A DNA stretch of 64,000 nucleotides from Phlebotomus papatasi (lineage: Eukaryota; Arthropoda; Insecta; Diptera; Psychodidae): assembly GCF_024763615.1 (NCBI RefSeq), contig NC_077222.1:109897417-109961416 (forward strand), read 5' to 3'. Every line of letters starts with the position of its first letter. The first letter of the stretch is position 1. Shown here one piece after another: positions 1 through 12,708 of the stretch. The translations under genes and the position numbers were made by a program. The notes under the pieces are model-generated. The model was not told the DNA's origin. It searched no databases and worked only from the letters and a program-made list of their open reading frames with translations.

Positions 1-240
1 TGACACGGCTGTCTGGAAAGTCTGGAATGTAGAAAAATCTACAGAAAATCGGCAAAATATCTACAAGAATTCGTCAGAGTATGCACCAGGATTCGTCAGA
101 AAATCTGCAAAAATTTCTGACGAATTTTGTCCCAAGCCCAAAATAAAATTCGTAGGAATATCTACAGATTTCTCGGCAGATTTTCGGCAGAGGTGTAGAT
201 ATTTTCTGCAGAAAACTTAAAGATATCTGACGAAATTATT
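1..240. repeat. Inverted-repeat-rich element
   Basis: Short motifs (ATCTACAGA, TTCGTCAGAAAATCTGC) recur in both orientations. TTCGTCAGAAA (92-102) and TTTCTGACGAA (114-124) form a perfect 11-bp hairpin with an 11-base loop. It looks like the inner part of a foldback transposon cut by the window edge. Confidence 0.5.
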
Positions 241-625
241 TGACGGGTAGTTTATTAGTTACTACTTCGGGAGGGGTATCGTGATGAGGATTACTATTGA
301 GAGAGTTCATGTTGGATCCTCGTAAGAATTAGTTCGTTAGAAGGAACGCTGAAGCATCTGGGGAAACCTTTGACGGCCAAGGAGCGCATCCACGCCAATT
401 GTCTTAAGGGTTCCACCCTTATACGGGCTTCAGACCTAAGGCTTAGCCATCTGGCTTAACTCCTCTAATTCCTTATCAGGCACGATGTTTTAGGAAATTG
501 TTGTTCAGAATTGGATATTAAGAGCAAATGATCCATTAGATTTCGAAAAATTAATAAAATTGCTTGTTATTTAGATTTTTGAGACCTTCGGGAACTGGGC
601 TAAACCTCCAATCTGAAGTTTTGAA
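241..625. mobile_element. MITE family 'GCTTCAGACC', copy 1
   Basis: CGGGCTTCAGACCTAAGGC near 425 is mirrored by CTAAACCTCCAATCTGAAG near 600. The same 200-bp body is present in reverse at 43009-43215, with matching interior and ends. The preceding 170 bases (AGTTCGTTAGAAGGAACGC and onward) are related in reverse to 39305-39520, so this may be one larger composite element. There is no coding capacity. Confidence 0.6.
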
Positions 626-3337
626 GAGATGAAGTAATGCTGTTTATCTTTCCATTTATTCGTTAACCCTTTACAAAGCTTTACAGCCTAAACCGTCGTA
701 GATAGTGATTGAGGCTTTTTGGGAACCCTCATAATTCGAACCGCAATCACGGGAATTATATTCCAACGATATTTTTTCCATCTTTTCTTTTAATGGTTTT
801 CCAAGCCTCTGACTTACGTACTTCTTAACCGATTGTGACAATTTTATTTTCATTTGAAAGGTGTTTGAATTTCGAATAGAGTTTTCATCTGGATTTCAGT
901 GAGAACCTTTGGAAAATATTTGAACTATTGACTTTGCACACTGCAACCTTTGTTTCTATAAACTATTTATTCATCTGGATATTAAATCAATTTGTTACAC
1001 GAAGTGCAAAACAGTATCAACTTTTCCTACCAGTTTTTATTTTGGATTACGGAAGATCTTAGTCAGAAAATTTTCCAATCAATGAGAGCCACTCGAAAGT
1101 ACTGCAAAAAGATTTGTTGCAAAACTCAATTCTTATCGCAAAAACAAGTCTCAATACGCTATTCGTTAGTGAAATTCAATTTTAGGAAAAAAAATCCTCT
1201 GTGAAATTTCTTATCAGAGTCACTAAATGAAATCACTTTAATTGCTTACAATAAACTGATGTATCATGAGTTGAGTGATAAAAGTCAGTTAATAATGAAT
1301 CACCGATAATTATCCAAAAAAGGTGGTAATTATAAATAATTACGTTTTTTTATTAAAGATATTCGTGGGAAATATTAAAATGCAATACATGCATGTACTA
1401 AATTAACTTGTGACAGAAATTCTTAGTGTTTATACCTTCGAGGAGTGAAAACTTTTTGTGAATTGTCACTTTTATCAAAATTTTAAATCTTAGATTATTT
1501 TAGTACAGTCATGTACTAAAGAAGCTAATTTTTTTAACACATTTTACATTTAAGCATTTGTTTTAGAACATGTGTAATTAAATACAAAATAATATAAACT
1601 GTAATCAAATGACAATGAAAAAGTAAAAAAAAATGCATTGTCTCGTACTCGTATCATATTAATTTATACTATTTACATTTTTAATGTGTAGTACTTCCAT
1701 AACTAAATCAGATAAATTAGTACAAATTGGTGTTATTGTTTATCTTCTTTTAATAAATGGTTTTGGGGATATAATTAAATTGCAATAGTTCCATATGAAA
1801 AGTTTACTTAGGGGATTTTTTTAAACATGAGAAAAAGCTATAAATCAAGATTATAATTCAATTAGTATGAAAAAAAATCAGTGGCAATGAGTTTTTCTTC
1901 TTGGTTAATCGAAATTATTATGTCGAGATTATGACTGGAAGGCGCGAATTTGCGTGCAATTTTCTCTTCAAGACACACAAAATATTAAAATTGGGCATAT
2001 ACACTGAGAAAAATAAACTCTTTAGGTTTTTGTGAAATAGAAAGATGTTTCATTTTTATTCAAATTTTAGTTAAAAAAAAGAAAGTATAAAATTTAGTAA
2101 TGCATCTAGTACACCTTTAGCTCCGTAGAATTTCATGAAATCAAAATTCGCGTCCCTTTCATTTTGAAAAGATTTGATTGGTCTATCCCACTCTTTCAGT
2201 GTCAAAATTAGATTGACCTAAATTAAATTTCTTATGATGTTCAGAAGAAGAAGAAGAAGAAGAAGAAGAAGAAGAAGAAGAAAGTAAGAAAGGGATGCGG
2301 ATTTATCTGGAGTACAAGGAAACGGAAAATAAGATTGTGACATAAGTAATATATAAATGGAAATTTAGTACTTCCCTTAGTACTCATTTTGTGTTTATAA
2401 AACAAAAAACAAACAGTATTCCTATTTGGAGTTATGAAGAATTCTTATTTGGATCGTTTGGATCATATTTTGAATTAGTTTATTCTACCCTATATTTGCA
2501 TTTTTTTTATATCTATGAAAAGTAACTAAAACGCGTTTTAGTACTTCGATGAAGTTATTTACAATTTGCGAAAGGGACTACTACTTCGAAATTCATCTAG
2601 ATTTGGAGTTATAGGAATTTTATAACTTCACTTTTGAGGAATTTATTCAAAATTTAATTCTTTTAACATTTTTTAGTACTATATGGAGTTTCTCTTGTTC
2701 TAAAACTCAGTAACTTATTCTCATGGAGTTAAATAAAATGTAGCAATTGTATAAACTTATTGCAAACTTAATCAAAATGAAAGAAAAGCTTCTTCCTTGA
2801 CGATGTTAAACATTGTTTAATTTCCGCCAATTATACTAAAATTTGTACTAAAAAGTTTTTCAGCATAAATTTAATAATTTTTGCCCTCAGTGTATAAATG
2901 TTCGCACGCTCACGAATATGTTGTTTAGCTGTTTGCTTTTTTGGTAGCTCGAAGATCAAGAACAAAATTTCGTGTTGAATTTCTTGGGATCTCCTTGAGA
3001 ATCAATTTGTCGCACCTTGAAGAGTCACTTTGAAAGTCATTGAAATCTTTCTTGCTTTAAGAAAAAAAAATGATTGCAAAGTATATTTAAGTCTGTTGGT
3101 GGCTGCTTTTATTGATTGCATTCTGTTGTATATCAACCATCGATATTTTGACACATTTAATGTTCTAATTTCCTCGCTGTTCGTCTGTCAGTTATCAGAA
3201 CTTGAACCCAAACGGTTAGAGATAGCGACTTGGACTTTTTCGGACCCCGAAAGATTCAATTGTCCTTCTAAAACATTGTTTTTTTTTTGTAAATTAAATT
3301 TTCTAATATAAAAATGAAATGAGAAGATTTTACTCCC
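626..3337. other. Upstream non-coding DNA
   Basis: AT-rich sequence without a supportable gene. It holds a GAA/AGA trinucleotide run near 2247-2281 and scattered single copies of the TAGTAC/GTACTAAA motif that also ends the foldback elements further on (for example near 1500). The short open frames (60-93 codons) show no family resemblance. Confidence 0.5.
2247..2281. repeat. (AGA)n microsatellite
   Basis: About eleven uninterrupted AGA/GAA triplets. Confidence 0.95.
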
Positions 3338-4547
3338 GAACATTTTTTTAGTACATGGTTTTTTTCATGTTCTTCTGCATAATAGACTTCTCTCCATGTT
3401 GGTTTTTGTCATGACTGTTTGGTGGGTTAGGAACAGGACGAGGATGGAGAGAAATAGTCGAGGAGACAGGAACCAAAACAATGAAAAGTCGACGCAGAAA
3501 CACATCAGCAGAATCATGTACTAAAAAATGTTCATGAGAAAAATTTCACATTTTCATCGGAAAGTAGTACCATAACTAAATCTTTTATATTTTTCTTTTT
3601 GCATTTCAATATTTCTTAGTTTTTATAATATTTCTGATGATAATGATGATGACCATGAATTAAAAAGTACTTTTGATTCTAGTTCTTTATGGTATTCTTC
3701 CTATGAAAAATGAAAATGGACAATATTTCTACTAAACATTTTTTTTAGCACTTTACTGTTCTCAAATTCTTGTAATAAATAAACTTTTTTTGTGTTGGTT
3801 GCTGTCACGACTATTTGGTGGTTTAGAACATGGAGAGGACTTGTAAAAACAGTCAAGAGGGGAATCAACACAAAGACAAGTTGATAACACTACAACAGCC
3901 ATGTACTAAACAAATGTTTAGGAGAAATACTTCAGGATTCTAGATTTCAGAGAAAGTGATATTTTAGGAGAAAGAGGGAAATCTCTCTCCTACACATTTT
4001 TTTTAGTACATGGTTGTTCTAATATGCTTCTGCACTATCAACTTGTCTTTGTGTTGAGGAATAAACACAAAGACAAGTTGATAATTCAGAAGCATATTAC
4101 AACAGACATGTACTAAAAAATGTTTAGGAGAAGTACTACAGGATTGTATATTTTGGAGAAAGAGGGAAATCTCTCCTACACATTTTTTTTAGTACATGGC
4201 TGTTCTAATATGCTTCTGCATTATAATCTTGTCTTTGTGTTGAAGAATAAACACAAAGACAAGTTGATAATGCAGAAGCATATTAGAACCGACATGTGCT
4301 AAAAAATGTTTAGGAGAAGTACTTCAGGATTCTAGATTTCAGGGAAAGTGATATTTCAGTAAAATGAGGGAAATCTCTCTCCTACACTTTTTTTTTAGCA
4401 CTCTACTGTTTTGAAGTTTCCTTTGTGGTGATTCCTGTCTCGACTGTTTTCCCCAGTCTTCGTCGTGTTCTAAAACCACCAAATAGTCGTGACAGGAACT
4501 AATACAAAGAAAAGTCGATAACGTAGGAGCGCTTGAGAACAGTGAAG
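3338..4547. repeat. Array of five foldback (palindromic) elements
   Basis: Five units follow one another: 3338-3533, 3733-3920, 3986-4132, 4171-4318 and about 4379-4547. Each starts like ACATTTTTTTTAGTACATGG and ends with its reverse complement (CATGTACTAAAAAATGTTTA). Spacers between units are also repeated (TTCAGGATTCTAGATTTCAG, then GAGGGAAATCTCTCTCC). Units 3 and 4 are reduced to near-perfect hairpins with arms of about 40 bp; units 1, 2 and 5 keep a longer centre with GTCACGACTATTTGG-type inverted motifs. A solitary relative lies at 23707-23880. Confidence 0.8.
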
Positions 4548-5624
4548 CATAGCAAAGAACAGAATAGGACCTTTATTCCTTTAACATCCTTTAATGATTT
4601 TTCAAGATTTACATTTAAAAATGCTCTATATAGCGTATTTATCAACCGATCGGGGGAAATACATGTTTGATTGAAAGGTCTTGAAACCCCGAAGACGTTT
4701 TGAGCAGTTTTCAATCGGTTATAAACCGGTAATTAATTCTACGCAATTTTCATAACATCTAGGAAACCTTGTTATTCCTCTTCTTGACGGAAACGAGCGA
4801 ATAAAAATTCTCTCACATGATTTCGCTTTGACACATTTTGTCGTACAATTATTGCTGTCTTATCAATTTTTATCACTCACCTCTACAATGACTTTTCTGG
4901 GAAGGCACATGGGGTTGATTTTATTTATTTCTATCACAATATTTGACATAGAGATTGTCCTATATGTATATGAGGGACGATGACGAAAAAAAATTGTTTT
5001 GATAAATATTTAGATAGAGAAATGTTTGGTGATTAAATTGCAAAGACATTTGGTCTGGTATGATTTCAAACGCAATATTTTTGTATTTGGCATTGAATTT
5101 CGTTTTGACATTTGATTGAAACGAGGAGAAAATTGTGGGAAAATTGTATGTCTGGACAGAGAAAGATTACTTTCAATCAAACTTTTATCGGTGGCTTATC
5201 ATCAGTGCGAAAAAATTGATATTGCTGAAACAATGCTTAGGTAATCGATAGCAAAAATACCTTGATTGACACAAATTGTTAATGTTTCTTAATCTCCATG
5301 ATATTCCTTATCGCATCCTTCTGTTTGTGCGATTTCCACATGTTTTCTTCTGCTAATCAAGGGGGAGGGGGTCTGAAAATTTTGTTTTGGGTGCAAAATT
5401 TCATTGAGAGAATTTTTCCATAAATCTGCAAAATTTTCTCTATACTTGTGTCTCTTCTCCATCACAAATTAGATACTTAGTGTTAATCTGTGGTACAAAA
5501 AAAATATAGGTTCTAAGTGGATTTGCTAAGAAGTGGATATAGAGAGAAAAGCTGGTGATGAAAACACAAAGATAGTGATCAACTCTAAAACGGGGTATCG
5601 GATGTAATTAATTTTTTTGTCTTG
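4548..5624. other. Non-coding DNA upstream of exon 1A
   Basis: No repeat or gene recognised. It should contain the promoter and leader of exon 1A, but no convincing core promoter is visible. Confidence 0.4.
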
Positions 5625-5789
5625 ATGACTAAGAAGGAAATTGCAACGGATAAGTCAGGAAAGATGTCGTATTTCAAGAATTTTATGAAAGGCTCCAATT
5701 CGCAGTCCTACAAACCGCGAAATCGGAGTAAATCGCTGGATGTTGAGGCCTTGGAGAGGTCAGGAATAAGAACAATCAACTCAAACTAT
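5625..5789 (+). CDS. SNF4Agamma: AMPK gamma alternative first coding exon 1A
   Basis: The ATG at 5625 opens 55 codons, starting MTKKEIATDKSGKMSYF, ending at a GTAGGT donor (5790) in phase 0. The peptide is basic and Ser-rich. It contains PRNRSKSLDVEAL, and the seven residues RSKSLDV recur exactly in the large internal exon at 47274-47829, which ties this distant exon to the same gene. No acceptor-like pyrimidine tract ending in AG precedes the ATG, so it is taken as a first exon. Its phase fits the 37-nt exon at 8855. An alternative donor, GTCAGG at 5759, would leave phase 2 and fits no exon found here. The transcription start was not located. It lies 40 kb upstream of the main exon cluster, so linkage needs transcript data. 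Confidence 0.6.
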
Positions 5790-6489
5790 GTAGGTTTTAT
5801 ATGGGAAGAAAGAAGAGTGTCTTATATTTTCCTAAGATTAATCGTACTATATCTGGCGTCATTAAACATTAAAATATTAAAGTTATAACTACAATTCATG
5901 GAATTTTATTTTCTTTTATTATAGAAATTAAACTAAAAAAAATTTTTACAAAGCTTTAAAAAAGGATCATAATTCTCATTGGAGAAAAATTATAGTACTC
6001 CCTTGACGTCATTTAATAGAAGCTTCGTTTGGTGGAAAAAAATCGTGCATAAACCAGTGATGTTAAAATACATTTGAACTGTATTTATACGGATTTATGT
6101 ATGAAATATTACAAAGAGTAACAATATTTTATTTTGCAAATTATAACAAATAACAGAAAACCGCAATATCAGTCGAATCTTTGAGGTTATGTTTAAGCAT
6201 TTGAAGTGTTTCTTTGAACTTTTTGAGGTTATGTAACTTCTCAGCGAGCACTAAATGCTAACAGATTTTAATTCAGCTGAAAACGTATTTTCAGCTGAAA
6301 TCTGCTAACCTTAAAACGACACTCACGACACAGTGCCATTTCCATATATTTGGTTAGCACTTTTTGTTGGAGAACTGCTGACTGGTTAGCATATTTTCGC
6401 TGAACGATACAGAAGAAATATGCTGAAAACTTTTTCGTTTTCAGATAACTGCGCTCGCTGATTAACTTAGTCTATTCACTAATGAAGAC

Positions 6490-6800
6490 TAAAAACGCTT
6501 ATTTTTGGGAATCGAACCTAGTATCTCGTTGTTTGCTAAATCAATTCATCCGCCGAGCTTTGAGGTTATTATCGTGTCGAGTCAATTTTATTTTGTATTA
6601 CAATCGTAGATCACCCAGGAATACCTTCCCCATGGTGAACACTTCTTCCGTGCTCCTGAAGTTTTTTGGGTATGGGTAGAGGCAGTGCATTTTATTACGT
6701 ATTGTCACAGTGAAAATGTCTTTTTCTGTCATTCACTTGTTTACTACACCGGGCCGGGGACTCGAACTCACAATTGTGAGGTTATGTTTGATGTATGTCA
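6490..6800 (-). mobile_element. Possible tRNA-related SINE pieces
   Basis: On the minus strand, GGTTCGATTCCC (near 6510) and GAGTTCGAGTCCCC (near 6765) match the polymerase III B box. The first is preceded by CTCGGCGGATGAATTG, which resembles a tRNA D-arm region. Neither folds into a full tRNA by eye. Pieces of a SINE are the likeliest reading. Confidence 0.35.
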
Positions 6801-7214
6801 AAGAGTCCGGTACTATTTTAAGGTATTTGTATTTACAGTAGACAGCTAATACGGCTCTTTTAAGATCGGGTTACTTTTTACTTCGGGTGGCAGTTCAATT
6901 CGAAAAAAGTCTGTTGACATTTTTTAAGTTTGATTTTGATTATTGAATAAAGTAAATATCTTTAAATTTGCCATGGTTTATGATGTGATTTTCATGAAAT
7001 TTACAATAAATATGAGTATGTAAACTTATTATGTACCTCCAGATGAACAAAAAATCGTTGCATTTTTAACATTTTGACGTCCGAATTTCTTTCTAATTCG
7101 GATGACATTTCGGTCCCAATTGCCCGAATTTGAGAGATTCTACTGTAATGGTTTGAAATTTATCGCAAAATTACCAAAATTTGGAAAATAAACTCCAAAA
7201 TTAGATACAGTATA

Positions 7215-7533
7215 GAGTCTCGTTATAGTCCATATTTGGTTTCAGATTTGACACTTGGGTCGCACTATAGTCCATGTAATTTTTGAAAATTATCAACGAC
7301 TTTTAGTATTGAAATTGCTCGACGGCTTCCACTTTCTTTGCGATTGTGGTACTTGTCCTTGCTCTCTTCATTGTGGATCACAATTATCACAACTACTTAA
7401 TAAAGTTTGCCAAAAATATTAAAATAATTATGCATGTCGCATACTAAAAAACATAACCTAACTTAAAATCAGTGTTTTGAAATCAACGGTCGATAAATTG
7501 TGGACTATAGAGCGATGGCCTATAGCGAGACTC
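7215..7533. mobile_element. MITE with GAGTCTCG termini, TA duplication
   Basis: TA then GAGTCTCGTTATAGTCCAT at the left, and GGCCTATAGCGAGACTC then TA at the right. The body is 319 bp and AT-rich. The TA flanks and short inverted ends suggest a Tc1/mariner-type non-autonomous element. Confidence 0.7.
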
Positions 7534-8309
7534 TATTGTATTTTTACAAAGTTTGAGGTTATGTCCTTGGAGTTTCAATAAATATAACAACTTTACGCTG
7601 TTCCGACAATGCTAAAAAATCTTTATAAAGTTGTAATTTATTGTAAAGACATTATTTAGAAACAAACTGCAAAGTTTATCCGTTAGAACATTAAACTAGA
7701 ACTTTCCTTTTGGAGGTTATGTTCGAAGTTCTTGACTCTTTAACGGAAATTGAACTTGATAACCTTCTAGAAATAACTAATACAGAAGAGAGCTGGCATG
7801 TCTCAGATACTTTTTTTTTTGTTTTGACTTTAAGGAATTATTTCCAAAACTCAGAAAATTATTTTGAAATTTTGTATAGACATAGAGTTTAGTATACTCT
7901 TTAGAATAGACTTTATTAAAATAATTCGATTAGTGTTTTTGTCACATGTATTTAAATAATCAAAGAATAATCTACCACGTCTCAAACTACCTGCGTCTCA
8001 AAGATACACCAGATGAAAAAAATATGCTTTAATTGAAATTTTGAGGTTATGGTTTTAGTTAATTTACAAATTTACCGTTTCTGCGTTTTCTTTAACATCA
8101 TAAGAATTGTGAATTTCGGCATTGAAATTTTTGCAACCTGAAGTAAAGGTTAGAAACGAATATATGTGGTTATGCTCATTTTTTATTTCCTGAAAGCTTG
8201 TATTGAATGACTTGAAAAAAGAAGTTTCTTCGTTAATTTGACAAAACATTTTTTTTGTATATCAAATAACATCCATTTGATAAACTTTTAACTATCAAAA
8301 GAAGTTATA

Positions 8310-8737
8310 GGGTAAGTGTGCCGAATTTCGGCATAATTGCATGGAAGCGTCAAAGTCTTAAGTTTGAATGTAATTATTTTAAATTCAAATTGATTTTTTT
8401 GAATTCTTTCTTCTTAAAGAATGTTGCTTGGAACCTTGTAAAGAGTTTACCGTCTTTATTTACTCTAAAATCATTCTTAATAAATTTTAAAATGAATAAA
8501 AATATTGACATAGCTTTGGTGCCCTATTTCGGCCACTTTGATTCTCAGAGTTTCTTGCCCTTTGGGAATTCTTCCAATGTCTTTTTCACGTCATTTCATT
8601 TGTCGAATCTACATTTTTTGTAATTCTTTTGCATTGTATAATCTCTAGAGTACGTAACATCTAAAAGTTCATGGAAATTCGAGGAACAAAAAAGGTGGCC
8701 GAAATTGCAAGCTGGCCGGAATTTGGCACACTTACCC
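8310..8737. mobile_element. MITE family 'GTGTGCCAAATTTCGG', copy 1
   Basis: Left end TA-GGGTAAGTGTGCCGAATT, right end AATTTGGCACACTTACCC-TA. The length is 428 bp. Related copies are at 33042-33659, 35506-35891 and 35892-36318. The interior holds no intact frame; the 101-codon frame inside is not conserved among copies. This element ends 117 bases before the 37-nt exon. Confidence 0.8.
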
Positions 8738-8854
8738 TAAATATTTTTTATTCGGAATAGAAGCAACAAATATAGGACAAAGTACATTTTAAGATTGCTT
8801 AAGTAAACTTTACTTGTTGTCATCTTAATTGTTGGCTTTTTCTTCCTCTTTCAG

Positions 8855-8891
8855 CGTGTTGCTGCTCATCAACAACAATTAGCGGCTCAAA
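8855..8891 (+). CDS. SNF4Agamma: 37-nt microexon (RVAAHQQQLAAQ)
   Basis: A strong pyrimidine tract (TTTTTCTTCCTCTTTCAG, ending 8854) precedes this exon and a consensus GTGAGT donor follows at 8892. Read from phase 0 it encodes RVAAHQQQLAAQ plus one base, so it leaves in phase 1. That is exactly the phase accepted by the exons at 45973 and 48200. It follows exon 1A in phase 0. The peptide is a short polar Gln/Ala stretch with no known domain. If it joins to 45973 the intron is 37 kb. A microexon this short is easily missed by gene predictors. The splice sites are seen; its use is inferred. Confidence 0.6.
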
Positions 8892-11800
8892 GTGAGTACT
8901 AAACAATATTTTCTCAAACTTTTAACAAAATACAAAAGAATTCTTAGAAGTGGTTGGGGTAAGTAATTGAAGAGGAAGAAAGTCACGAAAAGCGTGATTG
9001 AAACTTCCAAAAGAAAACAACTTCCAAGTTTGTCGGAATAGCAAGTAGATGGTGTCGGCAATTGGCGCGAAAAATCGTGTGTGAGCTTTTACACACCACA
9101 AATGGAAATGTGAATGTGCTAGAGCTTTTTCCCACACATTATATACACATATTTAACTTTTCTTATTGAGGAGGGATTCTGATGAATGTTTCACGTGAAT
9201 CTGCGTGAAAATTGTCAATTGAAAATATCACCTGCAAAGGTGATCTTTTATGGAGATGGAAAAAGCTCACGAAGGTCATTGACTTTGGTGTCTGAGTGAA
9301 AGAGAGAACTTTTTTTTTCGTGTATACAAAAGACGTGTGTGAGAAATAGAGAATTGTTAAGTAACAATATTATAAATATAAATTCCCTCTAGCAGCCTTG
9401 ACCGATATTGAGAAGATGTGTTTAAAACCGTATGTAATTTTTTTCTCTTGTTGTTACAATCTCGCGCACAATTTTCGCGAGGAATTAGAGGAGAATTTTA
9501 ATGAGTCGCAACAAAGTCACATCCACTCAAGGATCTCAAAAGTATTGCCTTTGTTTTGATTGCTTGAATTCCGCAGAGAGAACGATATAAATATTCCCTG
9601 GATTTTTGTTGTTGTTTAGTCCAGATCTCTTATGAAGCGGAATATTTGAAAAAAGTAACGTTTCGCTGTCCGTTTTTACAATTCCCCGTAACTTTGAGTT
9701 TAGAGACCAAACGGTAAGAGATACTGACTTGAATATCCGATGACCCCTCCCCCATAATTGAATATTTTCACTAAAGAGAACCAATATTACATATTTTCTA
9801 AAATAACTTCATTTTTGGATATGTTTTGAAATTAAACTTGGTTGACCTTAGAAAGTATTGATTCCAATAAGGGTTAACCGATTATACCGAAAAACTGCAA
9901 AAAAAAAACGTGCAGTAAAAAAATCAAAATGGGCAGTAAAAAATTAAAAATGAGCTGTAAAATTATAAATCAGTAAATTATAAATAGTTAGTAAAAAACT
10001 TACATCTTTACAAAAATGGGTCTAATTTATAAATATCATTTAAAATTTTTGCAGATAAAATGAAAGAGCCCTTTATTTTCCCTTTGCTAAAATTTGGACG
10101 ATATTATCACTGTTTCGATTTTTTGTTACTGCTCATTTATAACTTTTTACTTCTCATTTATACAATGGGCTTGAAAAACTGGTTAAACCGGTTTAAAAGC
10201 GTTTCTTTACGGATATTTTAAAATTTACTTTAGGCTTAGGTTTTAAACCGGTTAACCGGTTTCAGAGTAATCCAAAACCGATTAACCCTCTATTCTAAAA
10301 ACCCGGTTATTTGGAAGCACTATTGGAAATTCGTGATAAATCGCCATCTTATGTCCTAGACACACTTACGACTTAAACCGAGAGACGACTCAACGTAATT
10401 ATAATCAAAATAATGATTCGACTGAATTCCTATCAATTTCCCATTAACTAAACAATTTCTCAATTTAAGCCTAGAGTCGGATTAGTCAGAAATTGATGGA
10501 AATGTAATCTGCTCATTATTTTGATTATTATTACGGTAAGCTGTCTCTCGGCTTAAATCATATGCATGTCTATATGTAGAAAAATTAAAATAAATCTCAA
10601 TCTAATGCCTATTCTAATGTGGAATGAAAAAGTCAGTATTAACGATTTGACACTTTACAAAAGCAGAAGTGTAAAATATTTAATCTTGTCATTGACAGCT
10701 TAATTTCATTTGACATAATTTTTGTAGTTCTAATACTCACCGCTATGAGCGCAAAACAGTGTCCCCCATGTATATATTTTTAAGGGGTATGGAAACTTCT
10801 TAAAAGTAAGATATGAAAGATAGAGGTTAATTCAAGCTTTAATTTACGCTTATCCTGTCAGACATGTTCTTTTTCTCCGATTTTAAATTAAACGAACAAA
10901 GTAGTATGAACGAACTACTTTAAATCGATAATAATAAACTGCTCTCATCAGAAAATCATTTTCAGTGACAAATTTACAGAATTTTCGAACTCGTAAGTTC
11001 GAGCAATCTGCGAATTTTATATTGGTATTGTTTATTCTTGCAGCAAAGAAAGAAATTGAGGAAATTCTTATGATTTCAGTTCATTGAATTTAAAATTTCT
11101 TGCTTTCTTCCTTCATTTCCTTTTGCAATTGAGGCTGGAGACTAGAATTCTATGCTTTCTAGAATGCGGAATATCAGTTACTGTTTTTGTTGTTTTTTTT
11201 TGCAATTCATTAATTCTCTAGCAATTTCTCTTCTTCTCACGAGAAGTCTCCATGTGATCAAGTCAAGATAGATCACATAATTTAATTCATTTGTTTACGT
11301 GTGTTTTTTTATTGTATTTTCACACACTGAATAATTTATTTTCATTCGCGGTGTATATAACTTTTGTGTATTGTTTCATTTATTCAGCACACATACTAGA
11401 CTTTTCTATACTCGATTTTATATATTCTTTTTTTTTTAATGTTTTTTTGTTGGGGAAAACTCGCTTAGGAGAAGACAAGAACGTGTTCTTCCACCTACTT
11501 TATATTGTTGAACCACATTTGTGGTCTTTCTTTCTCGTTTTCGCACAAATTTCCCGTCTCACTTTGAGAAACGTGCCACAAATTCTGGGGTAAGCAGTGC
11601 TTAGAAAATTGTACCACTGATAGATAATTTTCTGAGCTTAATTTCTTTTACACGAATCTATTTGCAAAATTGGAGAATTTTTTTTATCAATTTTCTTTTA
11701 ATAACTGAAGGAAAATGCAAAGTCTTCGTTTGAGTAAATGCGAAATAATGCATTGACACAATTTTTTGAAGATTTTCGTACTTTACGTTGATATAAAATC

Positions 11801-12700
11801 ATTATTGTGTAAAGAATTTTTGGATTAAACTTTGATAATATTTTTAATTAGGCTGTTGAAATAAATTTTATAAAACCGAAAATATGAACTACATATCCGC
11901 ATTACATGATAAATACATATTTTATGATAAAAGATTCATAATAAGAAAACCTTATCTATTAGGGAATATTTTATTGAAATTCAATCTATAATTTGGCATA
12001 TCGATCATCCAGAATCTTATAAAATATTTTAGTCTCACCGTATTTTTTTTAACTGGCTAAAGCTTCATGTACTTTGAAAGCTTTGAAGATCTAGTCGACC
12101 CTTGAATGCAAAGAGACTGATATATATTTTTGGAATTTTATATGTTTGAGAAATAATCCAAATAAATATTTTGGAATCTAAAAAATACATTTTAAATTTT
12201 TGAAGGTCAAAGTGCAACCACTCTGGTTGCCTTATTTCTTAATTAATTTGGTTAAATTTGTCGTATTAATTAATTGGCCTTTCTACAATATTTATTTTTT
12301 ATTTATCTGTAATATTCATTTATCCGATTTTATCACACAAAAATTTTAAAATTTGTCATAATGGCAATCTGGTTGTTCAGGATAATCGCTTATAGATTAT
12401 TTACATAAGTTTCCTTTACGTAATCCTTTATAGCCAAATTTTGCAGGCTAAATATTCTCGAGGATTAGTCTGACTATATTTGGACCTTCAGAATCCGACC
12501 AGTAGTTTAGGACCTTGAACTGTAATTCGTTGCACAGGCAATGAAATACTTGAGCCATAAAGGGAAATTTTCAAGTTCCTCTGCTTTTCTGTCTTTTCCA
12601 CAAATGTATTGGCTTCCATGGCGTTCTAATGCATACGTGTTGTGCTCCCGAAGTATAAGGCTTAAATGTAAAAATGATATCTAAGCCAATGTACTGAAAT
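8892..12700. other. Intron, mostly unassigned
   Basis: Start of the 37-kb intron. It is AT-rich. Recognised pieces are a 'GGCTTAAGTCG' MITE at 10357-10565 and a fragment of the 'GGGCCCAAATA' family at about 12415-12490. The remainder shows no gene and no clear repeat. Confidence 0.5.
10357..10565. mobile_element. MITE family 'CTCTCGGCTTAAGTCG', copy 1
   Basis: CGACTTAAACCGAGAGACGA at the left is mirrored by CTGTCTCTCGGCTTAAATCA at the right. Copies with the same ends lie at 42680-42805 and 42876-43000, with a half copy at about 40925-41010. Confidence 0.7.
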
Positions 12701-12708
12701 TTTCGCTT

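Larger units (their letters stand above)
6183..8051 (+). repeat. Cluster of GAGGTTATG motifs
   Basis: Six exact copies, at 6183, 6225, 6778, 7555, 7713 and 8043, all on the + strand, with one near match at about 6556. Most sit in a TTTGAGGTTATGT context. They do not form a tandem array. Confidence 0.7.

Noticed and set aside
3338..4547. CRISPR-like array
   Set aside because: Repeats are palindromic foldback units with repeated, not unique, spacers, in a eukaryotic intron-rich context.
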